Positions 42,660 through 52,400 of a DNA stretch of 64,000 bases are shown piece by piece. The DNA is taken from positions 930,001-994,000 of the forward strand of contig CP012819.1 in assembly GCA_001936135.1 (NCBI GenBank), written 5' to 3'. Below the pieces are notes generated by a model, which had not been told where the DNA came from, searched no databases, and was given only the letters and a program-made list of their open reading frames with translations. Both the position numbers and the translations under genes were made by a program. This stretch comes from Saccharomycopsis fibuligera x Saccharomycopsis cf. fibuligera (Eukaryota; Ascomycota; Saccharomycetes; Ascoideales; Saccharomycopsidaceae). The stretch's first letter is position 1; each line of letters opens with the position of its first letter.

Positions 42660-43835
42660 ATGCCAATAAAAAAACTTACTCTCCAAGCCATTGGGGCTTT
42701 GTTGTTTTTGAAGTTTGCTAATGCAGATATTTTTTATCTCAAGGACAACCAATATGAAGCAGCAACTTTGCCAGACGGTCAGAACATTAGCTATATCTAC
42801 GTAACAGTGCCAGCAACGACTATAGTACAAACCATCACAACAACCTTGTACGATGGTAAAAAACATCAAAGTATGTATTGAGAAGTTGAATTTGGAAATG
42901 TTTATGAGCAGAGGCACTAACATCCCCAAGGCATTCAAACAGGCATCCCGGCAAATGTTACTTATGGTTCTACCTCCACAAACCACTTCCCAAGCCAAAC
43001 CTCAGCGTACGAATATCCATCGTCTATAACTCATGAATATCCAGTAACCACCCCGGCCCCTACCGATGAGGTTCCCTCCTCCAGCACCGTGGCATATAAT
43101 GCTCCAGCAGCCCCAACTACTACTGCTACATCTAGCTTTTATCTCGGGGACTCGTTATCTGAAGAACTTAAACGTCCAGTTCCGAATTACAATGACTTGG
43201 ATAATGAAGTTTCAATCACTAGTTATCAAGAAACTGCACCAGCAAGCACCCCGGAAGCAACCGCAACCCCTACATCATTTGAAGAGGCTCCAACACAGCC
43301 TATTGAGGAGCCGCAAAATAATCATGACTTAGGTGAGCCGGAAAATGGCTCAAAAGGTGACAAGCAGCCACAGCTACACAACCCTCCGCAACCTGATCAT
43401 GCCAATGATGAAAGTGGTGAATATAGATCTCCGCATAAAGCAACACCAACCACTAAAATTGATTATTCTGAAGGTGAAGATTATAATAACAATTACAACC
43501 ATAACTATGATAAAGATGGTTCTGCACTACCATCTTTGGAACTTGGTAGCCAACCGCAAAACTATTCTCAGCCAACATACCACCCACCAACGATGGGCGG
43601 CTATGGCAATGAAACTGGCTGGAAAAATGAGACAGAAAAATTACCATCTAATAAGACCGTAAAGCCTACACCTAGTCCTGCACATGATACTTCAGAAGTT
43701 ACTTTTAGTGATATTTTAATTGACGAAGATGAAGAAATTTCCAGTGGTGCTTCGGCAATGATTTCTATTGGTACCAGTCAAATTTCAATGTTGATGATAT
43801 TGGCCATTTTTTCAGTATTGGCAGTGATTAGTTGA
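42660..43835 (+). CDS. Predicted GPI-anchored cell-surface protein (spliced, unknown function)
   Basis: Exons 42660-42870 and 42943-43835 give 367 residues. The N-terminus MPIKKLTLQAIGALLFLKFANA is a signal peptide with cleavage likely after ANA. A short conserved-looking start (DIFYLKDNQYEAATLPDGQ, YVTVPATTIVQTITTTLY) is followed by a long Pro/Thr/Ser/Asn/Glu-rich, probably O-glycosylated stalk. The C-terminus (SSGASAMISIGTSQ then a hydrophobic tail SMLMILAIFSVLAVIS) is a GPI-attachment signal. It looks like a yeast wall or plasma-membrane mannoprotein, but I do not recognise the family. Several NxT/S sequons are present. Confidence 0.8.
42871..42942 (+). other. Intron (72 bp) in GPI-protein gene
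   Basis: Donor GTATGT, branch CACTAAC (one mismatch from consensus), acceptor AACAG at 42942. The join restores one frame from signal peptide to GPI signal, making Ser71. Confidence 0.85.
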
Positions 43836-43958
43836 AAGATGGTACTTTTATGTCTATCGTTGGTTGTTGCAAAAGACGCAATTTTCCTTTTTGTCTTTTT
43901 TCGTGATTTTAATTTTGTTGTTCTTAAGTAGCACTGGCTTTTTAAAAGGTATTTAGTA

Positions 43959-44009
43959 TTAGCATTAGCATCAGCATCAGCATTAGCATTAACACTAGCA
44001 TCGGCATCT
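43959..44009. repeat. Degenerate AGCATT/AGCATC hexanucleotide array
   Basis: About eight hexamer units of AGCATT, AGCATC and near variants. They are followed by AAAAAG repeats. Confidence 0.85.
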
Positions 44010-44356
44010 GAAAAAAAAAAAAAGAAAAAGAAAAAGAAAAAGAAAAAAACACTCTACCCTTTTCTTTTCAATAGGTTTTAACTTTTCTCTGGTCAATAAA
44101 TATCACATGTACATAGTAATTGATAGTAGAATATTTGGCTGCTTAAAGCAGTGAGATTACGGCTATTTTAAAAAAAAAAAAATAAATAAAATAAAATAAA
44201 AAGAAGAAGAAAAAGCAATTTAACAACTGAATGAGGTTAGCAGGACACGAACAACTGAAACAGATAAAAAACAAAAATAAAACAAAAATAAAACAAGAAA
44301 AAACAAAAGAGAAACAAACTTTTTTGTTCCTTATTTTCTTTGATTTGCAATAATAG

Positions 44357-44407
<51 letters not shown>
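44357..44407. repeat. Poly(A) tract (51 nt)
   Basis: An uninterrupted A run about 100 nt from the KEX1 stop codon; on the KEX1 strand it is poly(T) after the gene. Confidence 0.95.
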
Positions 44408-44409
<2 letters not shown>

Positions 44410-44512
44410 ATAAATACAGTAGTAGTACAATTTTAATGAATTTGATAAAGTGATTGGTTAGCATCATCAAATTACAGTCCATTGGCCGTACTTTTCAAAA
44501 ATTGACCAGGAT

Positions 44513-47230
44513 TTACTTCGAATCAGCATCATTATGAACATGGCTAGATCCCAAATCGTCCTCATGTTCATCTAAATTTTCGTCACCAGAATTTTCATTC
44601 TGATGTCCAAAGACATCATCCTCTTCACTATCACTATTTCCACCAATCTCGAAGTTTCCACTATGGTCAACATTCAGATTCACGTCTTCATATCGGCTAA
44701 CCATTTCAATTTCTTCCTCGGGGTCAAAATTTGATGTTCTGTAATACTTTACATTGTCTCGTCGACCAATGCTGCCTTCGAAATTAAGTCGGTTGAGTCT
44801 ATTGAAAAGTGCGCCAATACGTGAACGAGACTCAGAAGGCTTATGAGTTTTTTGCTGACGATCATCGGTTCCGTTTTTGTTATTATTAGAAGCAGCTGTG
44901 GTTATGTCTTGTTCGATATCTTCATCGCTATAACCAAGACCATCACTATATTTTGTACCCCCATCTGGCAATGGCACCCCATTTGTTCTATTAAATGTAG
45001 CCTCAGCACCATTATAACGACTACGTCCATCAAGATCATCTTCATGCTGTTGTTGCAAATCTGCCCACTGTACTGATTTTTTCTTCCCTAATTTTTGTCT
45101 TTTTCCTTTACCTTTGCCCTTGACTTTCCCAGCAGCACTATTCAAAAATTGTGCTGCTGCAATAGTTAAAGGTGATGATGCGCCATCTCTACTACTATAA
45201 CCATAGGCACCACCATTGCCATCACCATTGCCGCCATCATGGGCACGCCGCTGTCTTTCTCTTTCCCTTTCAACTTGCTGCTTATTGGAAACCAAGATCG
45301 AGTGTGGCATCTTTCTATCCTTCTCTAGCAGTTTAGAATTATAGTAATAGAGGCCATAAAGGATGATGGAGAGTACGATTAAGTAGATTGCGTATCGTGG
45401 TTGCATGTAATCTTCGTAGAATCTGTGACTTGATTGGGATGCTAAGTGAATGTATTGGTAAGTATGGCTAGAGACGTTGTAAATTGGAGTGACTATAATG
45501 TAATCTTTTTTGTCATGGTCATGGTCTTCATCATTTTTGTTATCGTGGTCATTACGATTTTCAACCATTTCGTAGTTTCCGGTGATTAAATCAAATATTC
45601 CTCTAGAAACATCTGGCATGTCAAATGGGACCATATGACTAGCGTTGAACACTTTAATGTATGTCAAATTACGTTCCAGTTTCACTTCACCGACGTTAGT
45701 ATCGTTATAATACCATTTTATTGGTTTTAAGTCATGAGAAAAGCCTTTTTGAAGATGCAGGTTGTCATTCGTGTCATTTTTTTCTCCATTCTTTTCTTTA
45801 TCTTTTTCATCGTCATCATCCTTCTCCTCTTTTTCTATGGCTCCTGCTGCATTCCATTTCAAGTCAGCGATAAAATTTTCTGCCCCGATGTAATTACAAA
45901 TGATATCTTTGTCGCCGTTGAATAACAACACCGGCAACTGAGAGAGCACCTCAGGTAACAATTCATCGCTTGATTTAGAATTTGTGTTAGTCAATGCTTT
46001 ACCGACTCTGGTATTACATTCATGCCATTGTAATTTGCCATTGCTATCATGAATATCACCGGTTTTAGCTCTTTCAGTATACTCATCATTCAAATTCAAC
46101 AGTCTTTGAATTTCAGGATCACTAAGAAATTCATTCAAGAAGCTGATATCGGGAGGCCAATTCATGCCACATGCAGGAAACGAGTCCTTGAGCCTCACAT
46201 CGTACATGTTTAAACATTGATGATTGTCATCATGTTCATTGAGGACATTGAGCAATTTGGTCAAGATTTCGTCACAGGCTTTATAAACAGCATTTTTACT
46301 TTCTTGAGAAGATTCACTATTCAAGTTGTGAAGCATGTTTTGACATTTTTCCTGTTGAGAAAGCACCTGTCTCAAATATGGTTCTTTGCCGGTGATGATG
46401 TGGTTTTTCATTGCGAATTCCAAATAACTTAACCCTGTATAAGTGGGCGAAATCCATCCATTGCCGATAAGAATTCCTTTCAAGTTGTATTGTTTGCTTT
46501 GTTCCTTTTGATGTTGTTTATTGTGGTCGAGAATATATTTGGCAAAATATGGCATGTACTGGCCCGCGTAAGATTCTCCAGCAATGTATAATTCTTTTCC
46601 CTGATCTTGAGGATACAATTCAAAGTATTTTTGCAAAAAAATAAGAAAATCCCACGCAACACCAGTCATTTCCGTATGATAGATGTCGCCATAACTAAAA
46701 CCTGTATTCACCGGTTGATCTAAAAATATCAAACTTGCCAGCTCTAACCATGTGCCATTGTTAAAATATACTTCATTGTTGGCATTTAGTCTTAGGGGAC
46801 CAATTTCCATTAGCGCACCATCCATTGAAGAGCATCCAGGGCCGCCATTGAGCCAAATGATAAGACGATCATTATTATTGGTTCCGGTTTCGCTGCTGGT
46901 AGACCTTCCACGGGTGGACTCGCTAGCAGACGATGCTCTTTTCGCATTCGTATTTTGCACTTTTTGTTCAAACTTCCAGTAAAAGTAGTTTGTGTTATTG
47001 GATGTATGTAAAGTAATGTGGCCCGCATGCATCACTGGCTTGAGAAGTTTGTTGATAGAATCAACGCCAGGAAGTGATTTGACGAGATGTCTAGCAGTGT
47101 TTAATTTGGGGGTATCGTGCACCACGGGAGAGGCACTAGTGGTGGAGAATATTATTGGCGGTAGTTGTGGTGATGAAAATAGGAGGCAGATCAGAAAGAA
47201 TAGGAATAGGGTTTTCATTGTGTTTGGCAT
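44513..47230 (-). CDS. KEX1: Kex1 serine carboxypeptidase (pheromone/toxin precursor processing)
   Basis: 905 residues from ATG 47230. The signal peptide (MPNTMKTLFLFFLICLLF) is followed by the carboxypeptidase domain. It has LNGGPGCSSMDGA (oxyanion region, ~127) and the catalytic triad Ser in GESYAGQY (~219), Asp in GDKDIICNY (~438) and His in NASHMVPFD (~529). A membrane segment (about 612-630) is followed by a long acidic cytosolic tail of about 270 residues. Kex1 trims basic residues from peptides cut by Kex2 in the late Golgi. The tail and two charged insertions make it longer than S. cerevisiae Kex1 (729). It diverges from NAA50 across 549 bp. Confidence 0.95.
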   Translation of the reverse strand: MPNTMKTLFLFFLICLLFSSPQLPPIIFSTTSASPVVHDTPKLNTARHLVKSLPGVDSINKLLKPVMHAGHITLHTSNNTNYFYWKFEQKVQNTNAKRASSASESTRGRSTSSETGTNNNDRLIIWLNGGPGCSSMDGALMEIGPLRLNANNEVYFNNGTWLELASLIFLDQPVNTGFSYGDIYHTEMTGVAWDFLIFLQKYFELYPQDQGKELYIAGESYAGQYMPYFAKYILDHNKQHQKEQSKQYNLKGILIGNGWISPTYTGLSYLEFAMKNHIITGKEPYLRQVLSQQEKCQNMLHNLNSESSQESKNAVYKACDEILTKLLNVLNEHDDNHQCLNMYDVRLKDSFPACGMNWPPDISFLNEFLSDPEIQRLLNLNDEYTERAKTGDIHDSNGKLQWHECNTRVGKALTNTNSKSSDELLPEVLSQLPVLLFNGDKDIICNYIGAENFIADLKWNAAGAIEKEEKDDDDEKDKEKNGEKNDTNDNLHLQKGFSHDLKPIKWYYNDTNVGEVKLERNLTYIKVFNASHMVPFDMPDVSRGIFDLITGNYEMVENRNDHDNKNDEDHDHDKKDYIIVTPIYNVSSHTYQYIHLASQSSHRFYEDYMQPRYAIYLIVLSIILYGLYYYNSKLLEKDRKMPHSILVSNKQQVERERERQRRAHDGGNGDGNGGAYGYSSRDGASSPLTIAAAQFLNSAAGKVKGKGKGKRQKLGKKKSVQWADLQQQHEDDLDGRSRYNGAEATFNRTNGVPLPDGGTKYSDGLGYSDEDIEQDITTAASNNNKNGTDDRQQKTHKPSESRSRIGALFNRLNRLNFEGSIGRRDNVKYYRTSNFDPEEEIEMVSRYEDVNLNVDHSGNFEIGGNSDSEEDDVFGHQNENSGDENLDEHEDDLGSSHVHNDADSK

Positions 47231-47779
47231 TTTCAAGATGCTTGCTTTGGTATTAATCTGGGAGTATGTTTTTCTTTGTGTATTTTGTGTCCAATATGAT
47301 GTCAATGCGATATTTGGTTTCGAGAAGAGTGAGTTTCAAGATTGGTATAAAATCTCGAATATGGCAATACCAGCAGTCAGTGAAGGAAGTCGAGGAAGGC
47401 GCTGGCGGAGAAACTAGCGAGCAGCAACATCAACAGGCGAAAGGCTATATGATCTGCAAATGGGTAGCTAGTGCGGTAGGAGCAGCGAGCAGTGAAAATA
47501 ATGATTCAGAAGCTTTCCTGGGTGGTAAATGAGCGTGTTGTCTTGTGGTTGTGGTGGAATTCTGTTGATGTTTATTGATGATCTGGAGTCCTCGGCACTT
47601 TTTGCTTGGGTGCTTAGCTGGAGTGTCCCGCGTGCGATTAGTAGCAGGCGTTTTTTTCATGAATCTCGTTCTTACACTTATACAACATTTACTACGATAC
47701 ACTACTCCATACAATACAAAGCAGCACAATAAGCTATTCTAGATCATACCACATAATCAGGTACACAATCAAGACCACG
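47231..47779. promoter_or_regulatory. KEX1/NAA50 shared divergent promoter
   Basis: 549 bp between opposing start codons. The KEX1 frame is open for 75 nt upstream of its ATG but lacks another ATG. No site assigned. Confidence 0.4.
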
Positions 47780-48259
47780 ATGCCTAAAATAGCACTCGAC
47801 GACGTTACTCCAAACAATTTGGGTGTGGTTGAAAAAATCAATGCCGTCACTCTTCCCTTCACCTACGACCACAGCTGGTATGTCGAAAGCTTACAACAGA
47901 ACGAGGGCCACTTGCTTCAACTAGCCTTTGTCAACGAACTCCCAGTGGCTGCTCTCAAGGCCAGAGCTATCACCGAAAAGGGCCACTCTGCTCCTGCCTC
48001 TGTGTACATTGACAGTATTGCTGTGCTTGAAGCGTACCGCGGCTTAGGACTTGCTAAGAAGCTTCTTGACTGGCTTGTCGAGGAAAGCAAGACCAGATTC
48101 TTGCACAAGGTGCTGGTGCATGTGTGGCAGGGCAATAGCGATGCGGTCAAGCAATGGTATTTGAAGCAAGGGTTTAAGGAAGCCGGGGTGCTTAAGGATT
48201 ACTACAAGGCCAGAGGGTTGGAAAATCCGGACGCAGTGATGTATGTGCTTGAGTTTTAG
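47780..48259 (+). CDS. NAT5: N-alpha-acetyltransferase 50 (Nat5/Naa50-like)
   Basis: 159 residues covering a full GNAT fold. IALDDVTPNNLGVVEKINAVTLPFTY is the characteristic substrate-side start of Naa50. SVYIDSIAVLEAYRGLGLAKKLL holds the acetyl-CoA-binding R/Q-x-x-G-x-G/A loop, and KQWYLKQGFKEAGVLKDYYKA gives the C-terminal strand-helix. Naa50 associates with the NatA complex and acetylates N-termini beginning with Met followed by a hydrophobic residue in many eukaryotes; in S. cerevisiae it is largely inactive. The gene is somewhat richer in G/C-ending codons than its neighbours. Confidence 0.9.
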   Translation: MPKIALDDVTPNNLGVVEKINAVTLPFTYDHSWYVESLQQNEGHLLQLAFVNELPVAALKARAITEKGHSAPASVYIDSIAVLEAYRGLGLAKKLLDWLVEESKTRFLHKVLVHVWQGNSDAVKQWYLKQGFKEAGVLKDYYKARGLENPDAVMYVLEF

Positions 48260-49476
48260 CTGTCACAGCTTTGGAGTTTGTGGATGAGCAAACTGCGATT
48301 TGTATATAGCGGAGATATTCAATACATGTGTGCTGATGATGAAATGTGCTGTATAGCTGACGGAAAGTTCCAAAACTCGAAGCCGACCACGTCTGGCAGC
48401 CTATATGGAAGCGGCTGGGTGTGGTAGTAAGTTACATCTATGTTTCCTATAGTAGGTGAACTACCTATGGAGTTTTCTACTGCCTTGCTGTTGCTATAAC
48501 TTCTGATCACTAATGGGTTGATTAGGTTGGTTTTGTGGCCGAATTGATTCAGACTGTTTAAGCAACATGTATATCCACTGTTTATTCATTTCCTGTGACA
48601 AAATTTCTCTTCAAAACTGCAGCGCATTCTGTGCTTTCGTAGAGCATATTTCTGCATCCTGTCGACAAATCTCAAGTCTTTTTGACCCTATCTGTCTCTC
48701 AGCATAACGCAAACGCCAGGTTATTCTGTTTCTATTCTTGTCTATCATTTTGAAACAAGCCACTGGGCTGCAGCCTAACATAGGAAGAATAGCAGTGGTA
48801 ATAATCAGGAAAGAGTCGCTCAAAAAAAACACAGGCGATACGGACTGTCTGCCTTTAACAGGAAGTTTGCGATTTCAATACACAATCTTGCTGGTGCTGC
48901 TAGACTTTCTAAAAAAGTCACTTCTCACGTAGATTGTGCCATTACGTCGTATATATTATCTTTCCCAAGAATATCCTGGATACTTTTTAGTTTAACAATA
49001 CTTACTGGATTAACCTGCGGAACACGCACAGAAAATATGTTAACAGAAAGCCAGCAAAAAACAATAATTGTCCAAATTATTATGGGATTACAAGCAACAC
49101 GAAGTTCTTTTCAGAAAACATTTGTCAGGAGAATATAGGATTAAAGCGTAGTTAGTGCTTTCGGTAACTAAACATAGTCCATGATCAGCAATGACGACAA
49201 AAAAAAAGTATGTGTGCACGTGATATACCACAATATTCCTGTTTTTTGAGGGATCTCTGAATATACTTTTACCTTATACGTTAGCTATTTTTGGCTACCC
49301 TTTCGGCTTCGATTCCCGTTTTAATGGAATTCTTGTCTTCTAAAGACGCATCGGGAATCTGAAATGCTGCTGCCACTGACTGACCCATCTCATCGTCCCC
49401 ATCATCACGGAATATCAATCATCAATATCTGGCATCAACGAAAGGGTCCCAATTGTACCAAAGCCGTATCCCCCAC
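48260..49476. other. NAA50 - zinc-cluster factor intergenic region
   Basis: About 1.2 kb. None of the short open frames has both an ATG and a recognisable product. A CACGTG site lies at 49217-49222, about 255 bp before the zinc-cluster gene. A T-loop-like GGCTTCGATTCC at about 49,305 has no matching tRNA body. Confidence 0.5.
49217..49222. promoter_or_regulatory. CACGTG E-box upstream of zinc-cluster factor
   Basis: A palindromic E-box, with flanks TG-CACGTG-AT, is a possible Cbf1 or bHLH site. Function is inferred only from the sequence. Confidence 0.3.
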
Positions 49477-52400
49477 ATGATTACACGCAAGCGCAATAGA
49501 ATCCCGCTCTCTTGCTCCTTCTGCCGCTCCAAGAAGAAGAAGTGCGACAAGAAGAGACCTCGTTGCTCGTACTGTCTTCATCACAACAACCTCGACTGCC
49601 AGTACCAGTATACTGTCAGTTCAAATGCAAAGGCTAGAAAACTTTCATCGCGGGAACTGGTTGCAGTTCCCGAATATCTTGATTTAGAGCAGAAGGGCGT
49701 TGGTATCGATGATGGATCAGGAAATGAGAATGAGGAGAACAATGATATTCAATCAATCGCTGTTCCTCCAGCATCAAAGCAGGTTCGCATTGTCCCCGAT
49801 GCTTTCCATTCTTTAATTACCGAAAAGGAAAACACAAGATTACGCCAGCAAGTGGCTGAATTACAAAGTCAAAACGCTCAGTTGCAGGCTATCGTGAATT
49901 TGCAAAGCGCCGTCTCCACGGAAATGAACCATAAAGCTGACAACGCCACAAGCGACCCTATTATTGATAGCATCCATCGCCAGTCGTTTCCTACCGCCCT
50001 ACTAAACCAAATCACTAACAAACTCTCACAGCATTCGCTGTCTACAATTTTCACCACAAATCTCCTATATAGCCTCAATATTGATCCCAGCGAATCGTAC
50101 AACTTTTTCGATGATCGCACTTTTGTTGCAGTGCGAACTAACTGTCTCACAAACTTCAAGCCGATGCATTCATTGTACATCTTTTGTCATGATTTTTTCC
50201 AAGAAAATTCGGGATTGCTTTTAAACACATACTACCGTATTATGAAGCAGCAGCTCAAAGAAGTGGAGCTTAATTCAGATTATAGTATGCTAACTAACCC
50301 CTTGGCTGCACAGCTTAACGAGAATTTTAAGACAGTTAAGCTTTTATTTCTTGTGAAGCGAAGATTGAATCATGCTTCTCCCATGTTGAACATAAACGTC
50401 AAGTTAATGACTTCATTGTATCGAAGCAGTAAAGGAAGTACTTGGAATACACCGATGGTACGAGACGCAGGGCAAATTAATGAGCAGGCAAGAGCTAGTT
50501 TAGTTAAAAAAATTGAAGAAATTTTGCCTCGTCATCCGGTTGAGATTGCTTATCTTTGGCAAATTTTTGAAAAATTTGTTTACCCATTCTTGCCTACTAT
50601 CGATTTGGATTGTTTCAAAAAAGATATTGAATTAATTATCGTGGGGTTGAGATTATCTAATCTTGATAATGATGGCAAGCCAATTGATCCCGATTTGCAA
50701 GTTAATTATACAATAAACCTAACCTCTTTTATCGATTTAGCTTTGATTGGTAACTTTTTGGTTATTCTTAGACTAGCGTACTTGGCTATCAAAATCAACA
50801 CTGAATTTGTCTCCGTTTCTACTGATGAGAACGGCAATGATGCTGTCATTGAGAATCGCATGATCAACTTTGCCACCGACAATTTACAACATATTGGCGC
50901 AGAATACATAACGCTAGCTTTCAATTGTGTCTCACAGGCAAAATCCCTAACCAAAAGCAGTATCAGTGTCGTCAACGCATTCGCTTATTTATACTTCTAC
51001 TTTAAACATAGTGAAGAGTATTCTGGGAGTATTGATGAGGGGGAACGATTAATACTTTTAAGCAGCTTGCTTTCCATGACTAGATCAATTGGCATATACA
51101 GAGATTGGCTGGGGGCTTTTATTCAAGACGAAGGGAAATCTCATCCTGGCGTTGAGTATCATGATTTAGATGGATTGCTTTATTTGGTAAGAAAATTGTG
51201 GCATGCCACAGTGGATATGGATGCAGAAGAATTTATGATTTCAGGGAACCCAGTAAGTAGTGTTGTTATCACTAGGGGGTTTAAAGTTGATTTGCCTTCT
51301 TGTCCGTGGGACAACGACTATGTGAGAGAAAATTTTAAGAAATTTGGCGCAAATGGAAGTGGAAATGAAAAGGGAAATAGCGGTAGCAATAGCAACAATA
51401 GTAGTCCAGATGGTAATATTAATCAACGCGGTCCTAACAATATTGCCAGCCATACTGGGAATGACAACAGCACTATCAGCAACGCTCAGCACTTAAACGA
51501 AAATCAAAAAGACAGGATTAAACTCGCTAAACTAGTCGACAAAAATTATAAACGCAAACATCGGTTCACCAATTTCTTATCAAATTTTTCCAAGTTTGTC
51601 TATGAAAATGAAAAAGTCAAGCTAATTGAGCTTTGTCAATATATAAATGAATTGAATGATTTGATATTGGTGAAATTTGGCGATCCAGAGGTTTATTTCA
51701 CTAACAATGCGAATTTTGGTAATAGTGAAAATGACAAGCGCGGTGATGACGAAGATGATAATAACGATGATAGTATCACAAACGAAACTTCCGTATTTCA
51801 TGGAAATGGTAAAGCCGAGGATAATCACTCTAATAATGACTATATTGACAATAATGTCTCTAATAAAGGAGTCGATTATGGTGACAGCGGAAGTAACAGT
51901 GATCGAGTGGATCATCTAGGAAATGAACAAAATGTTCAAAAAATTCAAAATGACCAAACTTGGCAAAACGGGCTAAGTGGCAAAAATTGGAGACAGCATG
52001 AAAATAGCAATGCAAATTTGGCTGGTTCAAATTTTACCTCGAAAACTTCTTCATTCATCAACAATATTGATAATATTATTAATGATGATGATGATGATGA
52101 TTACAGCATTGCTGGAAACGGAAATAATGATAGCGACAACATAGATAATGTTGGCAATATCGAAAAAAATAATAGCTCTACAAGTCTTGACCCCAACATC
52201 AGGACAGACAATAAGAAAACAAACGCCAACGTTAGAACTGATTTCACTAACAGCTTCAAAAGCAACCACAACAAAACTCTTCACTATATAATTCTAGACA
52301 AAGCGATGCAATTTGACCAATACGTGGCCATGCAATTAACCTGTGTTAAATTGCAGTCAATGGTTTTACTTTATTTTGAAATGAAACGTCAGCAACAAAA

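Larger units (their letters stand above)
43836..44512. other. Convergent GPI-protein / KEX1 3' region
   Basis: About 680 bp with no gene. It is dominated by repeats: an AGCATY hexamer array, A-rich tracts and a 51-nt poly(A) run. Confidence 0.6.

Noticed and set aside
44143-44430. Poly-Phe antisense frame
   Set aside because: It is translated from the 51-nt homopolymer tract.
48738-48932. Short plus-strand frame between NAA50 and the zinc-cluster gene
   Set aside because: It starts at TTG, has no ATG and no similarity I recognise.
49300-49320. T-loop-like GGCTTCGATTCCC, possible tRNA
   Set aside because: No matching A box, anticodon stem or acceptor stem can be drawn around it.
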